Source: Opitutaceae bacterium TAV5 (lineage in GTDB: Bacteria > Verrucomicrobiota > Verrucomicrobiia > Opitutales > Opitutaceae). Taken from it: DNA of 64,000 nt. The stretch is taken from contig CP007053.1 of the NCBI GenBank assembly GCA_000242935.3, positions 5,875,001-5,939,000 of the forward strand, written 5' to 3'. This document shows positions 8,470 to 17,116 of this stretch, in pieces (the first letter of the stretch is position 1; each line of letters begins with the position of its first letter). Position numbers and translations under genes: made by a program. The notes under the pieces are model-generated. The model was not told where the DNA came from. It was given only the letters and a program-made list of their open reading frames with translations, and searched no databases.

Positions 8470-9108
8470 ATGAGCACCGCCGCCGCCACTCGCACCTTTG
8501 TCCTCCGCTTCGACCGCCCGCTGGCCGGAGCCGCGCCCGTCCCTGCCGCGAACGGCGCCACCTCCTCCGCGACGGCCGCGACCGGAGCGCGTCCTTCCGC
8601 CGCCGACGAACTCGCCGCCGCCCGCGCCCGCGGATACCGCGAGGGCGAGGAAGCCGCCCGCGCCGCCGCCGGCCGTGAACTCGCGGCGCTGCGCGAGGAA
8701 ATGCGCTCCGTGCAGCAGGGTCTCTTCGCCCGGCTTGCGGGCATGGATGAAATCCTGCTCGCGCAGATGCGCGCCGCGCTGCCGCCGCTCGCCATCGAAG
8801 TCGGCCGCCGCCTGCTCGCCGGGTTCGAGCCGCCCGAGGGATTTGTCGAGCGGATCTGCCGCGAGGCGCTCGACCAGCTTTGCCCGGAACGCGAGGGACT
8901 CGAACTCGTCGTGTGCCCGCGCGATGCCGCCATCGTCAAAAAACTCGTGCCCGAATGGCGCAACCATTTCCCCGGCCTCAAGGTCACGCGCGACGACACG
9001 CTCGCGCCCGGCGATTGTCTCGTGCGCTCGCGGTTCGGCCTCACCGACGCGCGCGCCTCCACCCGCCTCGAAACCCTCCGCCGCGAACTCGTCGCCCCGT
9101 CCTCATGA
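8470..9108 (+). CDS. fliH: Flagellar export ATPase regulator FliH
   Basis: With the ATG at 8470 the protein has 212 residues. Residues 1-50 are Ala/Pro-rich and poorly conserved. Next comes a Glu/Ala/Arg-rich coiled region (AARARGYREGEEAARAAAGR) with GxxxG-like spacing, then the V-ATPase-E-like domain (LAIEVGRRLLAGFEP, PGDCLVRSRFGLTDARASTRL). FliH dimers hold the ATPase FliI at the export gate. It starts 7 bases after fliG, and its stop overlaps the fliI start (ATGA). Confidence 0.9.
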   Translation: MSTAAATRTFVLRFDRPLAGAAPVPAANGATSSATAATGARPSAADELAAARARGYREGEEAARAAAGRELAALREEMRSVQQGLFARLAGMDEILLAQMRAALPPLAIEVGRRLLAGFEPPEGFVERICREALDQLCPEREGLELVVCPRDAAIVKKLVPEWRNHFPGLKVTRDDTLAPGDCLVRSRFGLTDARASTRLETLRRELVAPSS

Positions 9109-10430
9109 GCCCTTCCGTTGCCAGTTATGTCGATGTGCTCCGCACCCAGGTGCGGCACGCCCCCGCCGTCCGGCGCCTCGGTCGCGTGACCGCGGTCACA
9201 GGACTCGTCATCGAATCCGAGGGACCCCATGTCGGCCTCGGCGACATCTGCGTGCTGCGCTCGGGCCGCGACGACGATTTCGAGGTCATGGCCGAGGTGG
9301 TCGGTTTCCGCGACGAACGCGTGCTCCTCATGCCGCTCGGCGAGACCACCGGCCTGCACGCCGGTTGTCCGGTGGCCGCCGGCGACCGTCCGCCGCTGCC
9401 CGTGGCCGGCCCTGCCTTGCTCGGCCGCGTGCTCGACGCGATGGGCCGCCCTTTCGACTCGGGCGGGCCGCTGCCCGTGCGCCGTGCCGAATCCTCCGAT
9501 TCCCGGCCGCCGCATCCGTTGCGCCGCCAGCGCATCCGCGAGGCGCTGCCGACCGGTGTGCGCGCGCTCGACACTTTCGCGCCGCTCGGCCGCGGCCAGC
9601 GGCTCGGGCTCTTCGCCGGTTCCGGCGTGGGCAAGTCCACGCTGCTCGGCATGATCGCGCGCGGCTCGGCCGCCGACGTCGTGGTCATCGGCCTGGTCGG
9701 CGAGCGCGGGCGCGAGGTGCGCGAGTTTCTGGAAAAGGATCTCGGCCCCGAGGGGCTCGCCCGCGCCACCGTCGTGGTGGCCACCTCCGACACGCCGGCC
9801 CCGCTGCGCCTGCGCGCCGCGTTCACCGCCACCGCCATCGCCGAAGCCTGGCGCGATTTGGGGAAAAACGTGCTCCTGCTGATGGATTCCGTCACCCGCT
9901 TCGCGATGGCGCAGCGCGAGATCGGCCTGGCCATCGGCGAGCCGCCCGCGACACGCGGCTACACGCCCTCCGTCTTCGCGCTCCTGCCCCGCCTGCTCGA
10001 GCGCACCGGCGCCGGCGAGACCGGCTCCATCACCGCGCTCTACACCGTGCTCGTCGAGGGCGACGACATGAACGAGCCGGTGGCCGACGCCGTGCGCGGC
10101 ATCCTCGACGGCCACCTCGTGCTTTCGCGCTCGCTCGCCCATGCCAACCATTATCCGGCCATCGACGTGCTCGAAAGCGTCAGCCGCCTCACCAACGACA
10201 TCTGCACGGCCGGGGAAGTGGAGTCCGCCGCCCGCGCCCGCGAGCTGCTCGCGCTTTACCGGCGTAATGAAGATCTCATTACCATCGGCGCCTGGCAAAA
10301 AGGCGCGAACGCCGCGCTCGACCGCGCGGTGGCCCTGCACGAACCGCTCCGCCTGTTCCTCCGCCAGCGCGTGGACGAGATTGTGCCGCGCGGCGAGGCG
10401 TTTGCCCGGCTCGGGGAGGTGATCGCATGA
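9105..10430 (+). CDS. fliI: Flagellum-specific ATPase FliI
   Basis: A 441-residue F1-type ATPase driving type III export. Walker A GSGVGKST is near residues 172-179, with Walker B NVLLLMDSVTRFAMAQREIG and the family motif ATRGYTPSVFALLPRLLERTG. The C-terminal helical domain is complete. The ATG overlaps the fliH stop by four bases and the end overlaps fliJ in the same way, so fliH-fliI-fliJ should be translationally coupled. An upstream in-frame open stretch is not used, because MSPSVASYVDVL is a normal FliI N-terminus. Confidence 0.97.
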   Translation: MSPSVASYVDVLRTQVRHAPAVRRLGRVTAVTGLVIESEGPHVGLGDICVLRSGRDDDFEVMAEVVGFRDERVLLMPLGETTGLHAGCPVAAGDRPPLPVAGPALLGRVLDAMGRPFDSGGPLPVRRAESSDSRPPHPLRRQRIREALPTGVRALDTFAPLGRGQRLGLFAGSGVGKSTLLGMIARGSAADVVVIGLVGERGREVREFLEKDLGPEGLARATVVVATSDTPAPLRLRAAFTATAIAEAWRDLGKNVLLLMDSVTRFAMAQREIGLAIGEPPATRGYTPSVFALLPRLLERTGAGETGSITALYTVLVEGDDMNEPVADAVRGILDGHLVLSRSLAHANHYPAIDVLESVSRLTNDICTAGEVESAARARELLALYRRNEDLITIGAWQKGANAALDRAVALHEPLRLFLRQRVDEIVPRGEAFARLGEVIA

Positions 10431-10885
10431 AACGCTTCCGTTTTTCCCTGCAATCCGTGCTCACCGTGCGCGACATCGCCGAGCAGCAGCAGCGCGGCAA
10501 GCTCGCGCTCGTCCTGCGCGCCCACGCCGAGGCGAAGGTGGCGCTGGAGGCCGCGCGCCTTCGCGTGGTGGAGGCGGCCAACGAACTCTGCGCGGTGCGC
10601 ATCCGCGCTTTTCTCGCGGGCGAGCAGCCCGGTTTCGTGCGGGCGTGGCAGACGTCGTGCGAAGCGGAGCGACGCGCCGTGGAGGCGCTGCGCCTCGCCC
10701 GCGAGTCCCTCGCGCAGGCCCGCGCCGGCTGGATCGCAGCCCGCCGCAACCTGCAAGTGCTCGAAAACCTCAGGCAACGCGCCCGCCAGCGTCATCGCCG
10801 CGAGTGCGACCGCGTGGAGCAGATGCTCCTCGACGAGTTCGCCTCCCTGCGGTTCGCCCGCGCCCGCATTTTTCCGGATTCATGA
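10427..10885 (+). CDS. fliJ: Flagellar export chaperone FliJ
   Basis: A 152-residue, almost wholly helical, Arg/Ala/Glu-rich protein starting MKRFRFSLQSVLTVRDIAEQQ, which is characteristic of FliJ. FliJ is the central stalk of the FliI hexamer and recycles export chaperones. Assignment rests on the N-terminal motif, the coiled-coil composition and the position after fliI (ATGA overlap). It overlaps the next gene in the same way. Confidence 0.85.
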   Translation: MKRFRFSLQSVLTVRDIAEQQQRGKLALVLRAHAEAKVALEAARLRVVEAANELCAVRIRAFLAGEQPGFVRAWQTSCEAERRAVEALRLARESLAQARAGWIAARRNLQVLENLRQRARQRHRRECDRVEQMLLDEFASLRFARARIFPDS

Positions 10886-11523
10886 ACGCCTTCCGCTCTC
10901 CACTCCTCGTTGCTCTCCTCGGCATCGTCTCGGGCCTCGGCGCCGGGCTCGGCTGGTTCTGGCTGAAAGCCCGGCCTCTCGTCACGGAGGCCAGGGCCGC
11001 CCATGCCGCGATTGTCGCCGCCCGCGAGGCCGCGCTTCGCGCCGCCGCCCGCCCGGAAAAACCGTGGGATTTCTGGACCATCGGAATCGAAAATCTTTCC
11101 GCCGAGCTGAAGGATGGGAAGGCGCTGCTCGCCCGCCGCGAAGAGGAAATCAACCTGCGCGAGGCCCGGCTCGAAGCGAGGGCGGCCGAGATCGAAAAGA
11201 TGCGCGCGCAGCTCGAGGCGCTCCGCCGCGAGATCGATACCCGTTTCGCGGAGATGGGCGCCGAGGAGGCGAAAAACCTCCGCACGCTCGCGCAGACCTA
11301 CAGCAATCTCACGCCGAAGGCCGCCGTGGCGATCATGGGCAAACTCGACGACGAGACCACGGCCCGGCTCCTCTCGCTCATGAAACCCGACATCACCGGC
11401 GCGATTTTCGAGGAGATGGCGCGGACTTCCGCCGCCGACTCCGAACAGGCGAAACGCGCCGCCGCCCTCTCCGAACGCCTGCGCGTGCTCCGTGCCGTCA
11501 AGAAGGAGACGTCCCCGCAATGA
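10882..11523 (+). CDS. MotE/FlbB-like flagellar coiled-coil protein
   Basis: A 213-residue protein with one N-terminal membrane helix (residues 6-28, LLVALLGIVSGLGAGLGWFW), a long charged coiled coil (about 75-135) and a C-terminal MgtE-N-like helical module: LTPKAAVAIMGKLDDETTARLLSLMKPDITGAIFEEMA. This layout matches MotE/FlbB-type proteins that help stator or periplasmic motor assembly, which often sit after fliJ. Family naming is by architecture and context. It overlaps fliJ and fliK by four bases each. Confidence 0.75.
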   Translation: MNAFRSPLLVALLGIVSGLGAGLGWFWLKARPLVTEARAAHAAIVAAREAALRAAARPEKPWDFWTIGIENLSAELKDGKALLARREEEINLREARLEARAAEIEKMRAQLEALRREIDTRFAEMGAEEAKNLRTLAQTYSNLTPKAAVAIMGKLDDETTARLLSLMKPDITGAIFEEMARTSAADSEQAKRAAALSERLRVLRAVKKETSPQ

Positions 11524-13052
11524 ACTTCCCGCCCGCCACTCTTTCCGCGGCTTCTGCCGCCGCCACATCGACCGCCGGATTGTTCGCGCCGCCCGCCGCG
11601 CCTGTCCCGTCGGCGGCCGGCGACGATAGCGATGCCGGAAACCGCGCCGGCGGCGGCACCTCCTTCGCCACGCTGCTCGGTCTGCTTGTCGCGCCGCCAG
11701 CCGCCGCGGCCGGCTCGCGGGCATCCGGACCGGAGTCATGCGATGACGACTACGTATACGCATCCGGCCTCGCCGACACGACTGCTGACGCCGGCAACGA
11801 CGATGCGACGACGACCGCTCCCGATGCCGCAACTCTCGCCGCGCAGCTCCCGTTTGCCCTGACCGGCCTGTTTGTCGCGCCGCCGGAGCCGGCGCCAGCC
11901 GCAAGCGAATCCGGCGGAGCGGCGACGTCCCCGTCGCCGGACGCGCGCCAGCGCGCCCACGTCGGCCTTCAGGCCAACACCCTATTCCCGATTTCTTCCG
12001 CGCCTTCCGCCGCCGTTGCCTTCGCGACCCCGCCCGCAGCCGGCGGCGGGACTGTCGTCCCGTCCGGCGACGGTTCGTCAGAAAAAGTCGCCGCTCCGGT
12101 GATCCCGCTGGCGGAGGATGCCTGGACCGGGCCGCAACCCCCCTCCGTCGGCCAGACCGGCGAAATCCCGGCGGCGCTTCCGGACCCGTTCCACGTTCGC
12201 GGGATTGCTCCTTCCGTTTCCGCCAGCACGGCCGCTCCGGCCTCCGCAACTCCCGACCCGGCACAATTTGCCTCCCCGGCTTTCACCGCGCAGAGCGAGG
12301 CGGTTTCCCTCCAGGCCGACGAGGGAAATAACATGACGCAACCTGTTGTTGCCAAACGCTCCCGCCCGACATCCGCGGCGGTTGGCATCGAAACTGCGAA
12401 AAGCGCTGCGTCCATGCCTGCCGACGTCTTCAGCACACCGGCGGCGCCGGCCGGCCTGTCGGCCGCGAATGCGCCGCTGTCATCCGCCGCCGTTCCTTCC
12501 TCACCCGCCGCTCCGGTGATCGATCCGGCGCGGGCGGTGCATGCGGTGGAGGCCGTGCAGCGGGTAGCGGACACCGCGGCCGCGCTCGCCGACTCCGGCG
12601 GGAAGGCCGTCAGCGTGAGCCTCGACTTCGGCGACGAAGGTCCGCTTACGGTGCAGGTCTCGCTGCGCGAAGGCGCGGTGCATGCGGTCTTCCGCAGTGA
12701 TTCACACGACGTGCGCGCCGCTCTCACCACGGCCTGGCAGCAGTACTCGGCGCGCTCCACCGACGCGGCGGTGACCCTGGCCGAGCCCGTTTTTCTTCCT
12801 CTCCACGCCGCGCCGTCGCCGGGTTCCGGCAATGCCGGGCACCCACCGCACTACCAGCAAGGCCCGGGACTCCAGGCCCAGGCCGACGGGCAATCCGGCG
12901 GGGGGCACCGCCAGCACCAGCCGGACCCGCGTTTTGCGGACCGCGATGCTCCGGGGTCTTTCGAACCCGAGCCGGTCTCTCCTGCCTCCGTCCCCGTGAC
13001 CCGGGTCCGTAGCACGCTCCCGGATACAGGACGCCTTGCCGCCATCGTCTGA
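11520..13052 (+). CDS. fliK: Flagellar hook-length control protein FliK
   Basis: A 510-residue secreted ruler protein. The first ~380 residues are low-complexity Ala/Pro/Ser/Thr sequence, as usual for FliK. The globular substrate-specificity domain is near residues 350-430, with KAVSVSLDFGDEGPLTVQVSLREGAVHAVFRSDSHDVRAALTT shortened here as the key run VSLDFGDEGPL to AVFRSD. It overlaps the MotE-like stop (ATGA) and is followed by flgD 12 bases later; FliK controls the switch from hook to filament export at FlhB. Similarity is confined to the C-terminal domain. Confidence 0.85.
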   Translation: MNFPPATLSAASAAATSTAGLFAPPAAPVPSAAGDDSDAGNRAGGGTSFATLLGLLVAPPAAAAGSRASGPESCDDDYVYASGLADTTADAGNDDATTTAPDAATLAAQLPFALTGLFVAPPEPAPAASESGGAATSPSPDARQRAHVGLQANTLFPISSAPSAAVAFATPPAAGGGTVVPSGDGSSEKVAAPVIPLAEDAWTGPQPPSVGQTGEIPAALPDPFHVRGIAPSVSASTAAPASATPDPAQFASPAFTAQSEAVSLQADEGNNMTQPVVAKRSRPTSAAVGIETAKSAASMPADVFSTPAAPAGLSAANAPLSSAAVPSSPAAPVIDPARAVHAVEAVQRVADTAAALADSGGKAVSVSLDFGDEGPLTVQVSLREGAVHAVFRSDSHDVRAALTTAWQQYSARSTDAAVTLAEPVFLPLHAAPSPGSGNAGHPPHYQQGPGLQAQADGQSGGGHRQHQPDPRFADRDAPGSFEPEPVSPASVPVTRVRSTLPDTGRLAAIV

Positions 13053-13064
13053 CCAGAAAACACC

Positions 13065-13508
13065 ATGACCGTCACCGCCACCACCAACAACAACACGGAA
13101 GCGACGACCTCCGGGAATTCGTCCTCCACCGCCCGAAACACCTCGAGTTCGCTCAGCCAGGCCGATTTTTTCGCCCTGCTCAGCGTCCAGTTGCAGAACC
13201 AGGACCCGCTCAACCCGGTCGACGACACGCAAATGCTGGCCCAGATGGCCCAGTTCAGCGCGCTCGCCCAGACCGAAGAGCTGGTCAGCCAGATGGGTTA
13301 CCTGCGCGCCGATCTGCAGATGCAGGGTGCGTCCAGCCTCATCGGCAAGGAGGTGACGGTGGCCAGCGACGGCGAGCTGATCACCGGCACGGTCGAGGCG
13401 ATCGCGGCCGACACCGACGCCGTCTATCTCAAGATCGGCGAGTACTACTACAACTACAACGCGATCGTCGAGGTCGCCCAACCCGAACCCGCCCCCGCCG
13501 GCGCCTGA
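13065..13508 (+). CDS. flgD: Hook-capping protein FlgD
   Basis: A 147-residue protein. The conserved FlgD N-terminal motif is clear: SSLSQADFFALLSVQLQNQ then DPLNPVDDTQMLAQMAQFSAL. It is short for the family (about 220 aa in enterics): after LIGKEVTVASDGELITGTVEAI it ends soon after EYYYNYNAIVEV, so the FLIG/Tudor-like C-terminal domain is missing or reduced. It is required as scaffold for hook polymerisation and sits between fliK and flgE. Confidence 0.93.
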   Translation: MTVTATTNNNTEATTSGNSSSTARNTSSSLSQADFFALLSVQLQNQDPLNPVDDTQMLAQMAQFSALAQTEELVSQMGYLRADLQMQGASSLIGKEVTVASDGELITGTVEAIAADTDAVYLKIGEYYYNYNAIVEVAQPEPAPAGA

Positions 13509-13520
13509 TCCCCGCACTCT

Positions 13521-13560
13521 GTCACCAATCCCTAACTACCAACTACAAACTACCAACTCC
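13521..13560. repeat. AACTACC-type simple repeat in the flgE leader
   Basis: The 59-base gap before flgE holds repeated ACTACCAACTACAAACTACC-like units. Similar units, in the opposite orientation, lie before flgL and flgK (31777-31824 and 33251-33300), both read on the minus strand. The leaders would be C/A-rich and poorly structured. No promoter motif was recognised. Confidence 0.55.
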
Positions 13561-13567
13561 AATCATC

Positions 13568-14353
13568 ATGGCACTCATCGGCACACTCACCTCCAGCGTC
13601 AGCGCCCTCTCCGGTTTCACCGAGGGGCTCGAAGTCATCGGCAACAACATCGCCAACGTCAACACGACCGGCTACAAGAGTTCCAGCGCCAGCTACAGCG
13701 ACTCGTTCAGCAACACGCTGCGCGCCGCCACCAGCGTCGACTCCTCGCGGCAGACGGGCACCGGCGTGCAACTCGCCGGCATCTCCACCAACTTCACCCA
13801 GGGCAGCATCTCCACGACCGGCGTGTCCACCGACCTCGCCATTTCGGGCGAGGGCTATTTTATGGTGACGGACGGCACCCACGACTATGTCACCCGCGAC
13901 GGCTCCTTCACCTTCACCGAGGACGGCTTTCTGGTGAACGCCAGCGGCCACAACGTGCTCGATTCCGCCGGCAACGTGATCCAGGTGCCGGATTACGAAA
14001 CCGCCCGGTCGACCAGCATCGCCAGCGACGGCACGATCACCTATGTGGATGCCGCCGGCGTGTCGAACACGCTCGCCGCCAAGATCGGCATCGCCAAGGT
14101 CGGCGACGAGACGCGGCTCATGAAGGAGGGCAACAATCTTTACGATTTCAGCGCGACCACCGCCACCCTCGGCAGCCCGGGCGACAATGGCACCGGCACC
14201 CTCAAGACCTATTCGCTCGAACTCTCCAACGTCGATCTCACCGCGGAGCTCACCAACATGATCACCATGCAGCGCAGCTTCCAGGCCAACGCCCGCATCG
14301 TCACGATTTCGGATACGATCCTCGATGACATCGTGAACATGAAGCGCTCCTGA
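13568..14353 (+). CDS. flgE: Flagellar hook protein FlgE (short form)
   Basis: A 261-residue rod/hook-family protein: N-terminal SALSGFTEGLEVIGNNIANVNTTGYK, middle STDLAISGEGYFMVTDG, C-terminal LELSNVDLTAELTNMITMQRSFQANARIVTISDTILDDIVNMKRS (key run AELTNMITMQRSFQ). Position after fliK and flgD identifies it as the hook subunit. It is about the length of the Bacillus hook protein and lacks the extra surface domain of enteric FlgE (about 400 aa). FlgG and FlgF homologues lie elsewhere in the window, so this is not one of the distal-rod genes. Confidence 0.9.
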   Translation: MALIGTLTSSVSALSGFTEGLEVIGNNIANVNTTGYKSSSASYSDSFSNTLRAATSVDSSRQTGTGVQLAGISTNFTQGSISTTGVSTDLAISGEGYFMVTDGTHDYVTRDGSFTFTEDGFLVNASGHNVLDSAGNVIQVPDYETARSTSIASDGTITYVDAAGVSNTLAAKIGIAKVGDETRLMKEGNNLYDFSATTATLGSPGDNGTGTLKTYSLELSNVDLTAELTNMITMQRSFQANARIVTISDTILDDIVNMKRS

Positions 14354-14418
14354 TCCGCTCCGCCCCGCATCGTCGCTCCGGCAGAAATCCCTCCTCCCGA
14401 CCGCCCACTCACCGCGCC

Positions 14419-15012
14419 ATGGCCGCAAAAACAGACATCACCGCCGACACGCAAGGCTCCGGGGAACCGGCCCGGGCCGGCGGTTCCCTTTCTTTCCGAA
14501 GCTGGCTCCCGCTCCTCTTCGCGCTCGTGCTCACGCCGGCCGTCACGTGGGCGGTCGTCCAGTACGTGGTCATGCCGCAACTGCGCGCCGGGCTGTTTCC
14601 CGATTCCTCCCCGGCGTCCTCCGCCCCGGTCGCGGGCGAGGGCGTGAAAGCGCCCGGCTGGGGCAGCTATGGCGGCGCGGGCCGGTTCGGCGAACCGGGT
14701 GCGGCCGGGGCGGCGGGTTCCTATACCTTCGAGAATGTCATCGTGAATCTCGCCGGCACCCAGGGCACGCGTTACCTCAAGGTGACCTTCATCGTGACAG
14801 GGTCCGATCCGGAGCTGGCCGCGACGTGCGAGGCGAAGCGCCCGCAGCTTCTCGACGTGACGCTCAACGTGCTCTCGTCCCTTTCGCTGGCCGACCTCGA
14901 GGAGGCGGGCGCCCGCAATCTCCTGCGCGAGAAACTGGTCACCGCGATCAACGGGGCCATCGGCAAACGCGTCGCCGAGCAGATCTGGTTTTCCGATTTT
15001 GTCGTGCAGTGA
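14419..15012 (+). CDS. fliL: Flagellar basal-body protein FliL
   Basis: A 197-residue single-pass membrane protein. The membrane helix is at residues 31-52 (PLLFALVLTPAVTWAVVQYV), followed by a Gly/Pro-rich linker. The periplasmic domain contains YTFENVIVNLAGTQGTRYLKV, LLDVTLNVLSSLSLADLEE and REKLVTAINGAIGKRVAEQIWFSDFVVQ, typical of FliL. FliL surrounds the stator units and supports torque. It precedes fliM; a GTG at 15009 overlapping its stop is an alternative fliM start. Confidence 0.93.
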   Translation: MAAKTDITADTQGSGEPARAGGSLSFRSWLPLLFALVLTPAVTWAVVQYVVMPQLRAGLFPDSSPASSAPVAGEGVKAPGWGSYGGAGRFGEPGAAGAAGSYTFENVIVNLAGTQGTRYLKVTFIVTGSDPELAATCEAKRPQLLDVTLNVLSSLSLADLEEAGARNLLREKLVTAINGAIGKRVAEQIWFSDFVVQ

Positions 15013-15023
15013 GCACCGCCGCC

Positions 15024-16094
15024 ATGTCCGACGAACCGGAAAACACGCCGGAGCCTTCCGGCGCTCTCGACCAGAGCGAAATCGACCGGCTGCTCGCGCA
15101 GACCGTCGACGCCGACACCGCCGGCAGCGGCGGCGGAAGGGCCGGGGAGCGCCCGCCGGTATTTCGCGCCGACGGCAGGCGAACCGGCGATGACGATGCC
15201 GCCACGCGCATCGAAGCCTGGGATTTCCGCAGCCCCGTCTTCCTCTCCGAAGCGGAGTTGCGCCGTTTGCGGTTGCAGCATGAGGACTTTGTCCGCGCGC
15301 TCGGCGCCCGCCTCGCCCTGTTCCTGCGCATGGAGTGCGCATTCCGGATGTCACGGCTGACGACGCAGCCCTACCAGAAATTCGCCGAAGCGCTGACGGC
15401 TCCCGTGCATATCTGCCTGTTCCGGGCGGAGCCGCTGCCCGGCGTGGGCCTGGTGTCGATCAGCCCCTCCCTGGCGATGACGCTGGTGGACCGGATGCTC
15501 GGCGGCCGGGGCCACTCGGTGCGCGCCGGCCGGCACCTGACGGAGATCGAGATCGCGTTGATCGAGGACGTGCTCCTGATCCTGCTGGAGGAGTGGTGCG
15601 GCCAGTGGAAATCGGCGCAGGAGCCGCATCCGCAGATCGTCGGCCACGAGAGCAACGGCTGTTTCCTGCAAACCTCGGCGCGCGACGCCGTGATGCTCGT
15701 GCTCGTGCTGGACGTGAAGTTCGGGGACTGCGCCGAACAGATGCAGGTCGGCGTGCCCTGGTACATGATCGAGCCGGTGCTCCGCGATCTCCAGGCGCGC
15801 CGTCAGCAGCATGCGACGGCCTCGCCCGCCGCTCCCGCCGTGGCCGTCTGGAAGCCGGTTTACGAACACATCACGCTGCCGGTGCGCGCCGAGTGGCCGG
15901 TATTCGAGGCGTCGTTGCGCGAGATCGCCAGCCTGCGCCCGGGCGACGTGCTCGAGTTGCCGGTCGGCGTTCTCGACGACACGCGCGTGCTCCTCGCGGG
16001 CACGGAAAAATTTGCCGGCACCGTCGGCGTCGAAGGCGACCGCGTCGCCGTGAAAATCAACCGCAAGCTCTCCGTATCGGAACCCGCCACATGA
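15024..16094 (+). CDS. fliM: Flagellar motor switch protein FliM
   Basis: A 356-residue C-ring protein. The N-terminal CheY-binding motif GALDQSEIDRLLAQ is present. Next comes the middle CheC-like domain (FEDFVRALGARLALFLRMEC-type region, LTEIEIALIEDVLLILLEEWCGQW) and the C-terminal SpoA domain fused as in FliN (LREIASLRPGDVLELPV, KFAGTVGVEGDRVAVKI). ATG at 15024 was chosen; a GTG at 15009 in the same frame overlaps the fliL stop. The stop overlaps the fliN start by four bases. Confidence 0.95.
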   Translation: MSDEPENTPEPSGALDQSEIDRLLAQTVDADTAGSGGGRAGERPPVFRADGRRTGDDDAATRIEAWDFRSPVFLSEAELRRLRLQHEDFVRALGARLALFLRMECAFRMSRLTTQPYQKFAEALTAPVHICLFRAEPLPGVGLVSISPSLAMTLVDRMLGGRGHSVRAGRHLTEIEIALIEDVLLILLEEWCGQWKSAQEPHPQIVGHESNGCFLQTSARDAVMLVLVLDVKFGDCAEQMQVGVPWYMIEPVLRDLQARRQQHATASPAAPAVAVWKPVYEHITLPVRAEWPVFEASLREIASLRPGDVLELPVGVLDDTRVLLAGTEKFAGTVGVEGDRVAVKINRKLSVSEPAT

Positions 16095-16369
16095 CCACCG
16101 CTCCCGCCACCGAACAAAAAACATCCGAAAAAGCCCTCGACCTCGTCCTTGACGTGAAGGTGAAGGTCACCGTGCAACTCGGCTCCTGCCAGTTGTCGAT
16201 GCGCGAGGTGCTGGCGCTGTCGCCGGGCGCCGTCGTGCAACTCGGCCAGCGCGCGACCGATCCGGTCGGCCTCTACGTGAACGACAAACTCGTGGCCTGG
16301 GGCGAGGTGGTTGTGGTGGAGGAAAACTTCGGCATCCGGATCACCGAAATCGCGGGCGACAAGACGTGA
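16091..16369 (+). CDS. fliN: Flagellar motor switch protein FliN
   Basis: A 92-residue SpoA-domain protein: LDVKVKVTVQLGSCQLSMREVLALSPGAVVQLGQRATDP followed by VGLYVNDKLVAWGEVVVVEENFGIRI, all key FliN features (run QLSMREVLALSPGAVVQL). It forms the base of the C ring and an export docking site. It is coupled to fliM (ATGA overlap) and overlaps fliO (GTGA). Confidence 0.97.
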   Translation: MTTAPATEQKTSEKALDLVLDVKVKVTVQLGSCQLSMREVLALSPGAVVQLGQRATDPVGLYVNDKLVAWGEVVVVEENFGIRITEIAGDKT

Positions 16370-16896
16370 GCGGAGCACGCATACTTTCCAGCATAACCCG
16401 CTGGCTGCCCAGGGTGGCGATCGGCTGCGTCGCATTGGGGACGGCGCAACCGGTGACGTCCGCCGGACCGGTCCCGGAAGACCGGTCCGGCGGCACGCTG
16501 CTCATCCCGTCTCAGGAGGCGTCGCCGACGCCTGGGACGGGGGAGGGGGGGGAGCCTCCGGTGGCCGGGTCGCCTCGCGGGCTGCTGCGGCCGGAGGGCG
16601 GCGGCGCGGGCTGGCGCTGGCTGGCAGTCTCGCTTTTCTGCGCGGCCGGCGCGGGCTGGTTTTACCTGAAACGGCGCGGCGGCCTGTTCGCTGCGGCGCG
16701 CGCGACGGAGCGCCGGATCGTGATCGAGGAAACGCGCTCGCTCGGCAACCGGCAATACCTGGTGCTGGCGGGCTGCGGACGCCGCCGGTTCCTGATCGGA
16801 GTAGCGCCAGGACGGATACAACTGATCGCTCCGGTGGACGAGGCGCCGGAAGAAGCGAAGCGGAAGGAAGGGGACGTTCCCGATGACGATGAGTAA
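16366..16896 (+). CDS. fliO: Flagellar biosynthesis protein FliO
   Basis: A 176-residue protein starting with GTG inside the fliN stop (GTGA). It has a possible signal segment at residues 10-30, a variable linker, one membrane helix near residues 82-103 (WRWLAVSLFCAAGAGWFYL) and a cytoplasmic FliO domain with IVIEETRSLGNRQYLVLAGCGRRRFLIGVAPG and IQLIAPVDE (key run LGNRQYLVLAGCGRRRFLIG). FliO is the assembly chaperone of the FliPQR export gate. Between it and fliP lies an inserted hairpin repeat, unlike the tight packing of the genes before it. Confidence 0.9.
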   Translation: MSGARILSSITRWLPRVAIGCVALGTAQPVTSAGPVPEDRSGGTLLIPSQEASPTPGTGEGGEPPVAGSPRGLLRPEGGGAGWRWLAVSLFCAAGAGWFYLKRRGGLFAAARATERRIVIEETRSLGNRQYLVLAGCGRRRFLIGVAPGRIQLIAPVDEAPEEAKRKEGDVPDDDE

Positions 16897-16963
16897 AGAT
16901 TCCCGGAGCAAGCTCCTCCGCGCCAGAGTGGAAGGCGCCTCTCGAAAAGTGGACATGCCTGAC

Positions 16964-17093
16964 GCCGTGGCACGGGCTTCCAGCCCGTGGGCTTGCGTGA
17001 CATGGCCATCCTGGCCATGTGTCCGGAATCATGGGCTGGAAGCCCATGCCACGGCGCAGGGGCAACGCTCACGGGCTGGAAGCCCGTGCCACT
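16964..17093. repeat. Hairpin repeat inserted between fliO and fliP
   Basis: A composite of three related arms built on CGGGCTTCCAGCCCG. The left arm (16964-16990) and the inverted second arm (17030-17055) match over about 26 bases with one or two differences. A third copy lies at 17069-17092, and CATGGCCAT...CCATG forms a further small stem. The fliP frame stays open through it back to an ATG at 16883. Confidence 0.8.
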
Positions 17094-17116
17094 CCGGAGC
17101 CTGTCCGGTTTTTGAG

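Noticed and set aside
7356-10340. A 994-codon minus-strand frame opposite fliG-fliH-fliI
   Set aside because: Shadow of fliG, fliH and fliI, no recognisable domains, and no ribosome site in keeping with its neighbours.
16883-17116. An N-terminal extension of FliP from ATG 16883
   Set aside because: It is encoded by a dispersed hairpin repeat and would place the FliP signal peptide internally; the ATG at 17117 fits the family.
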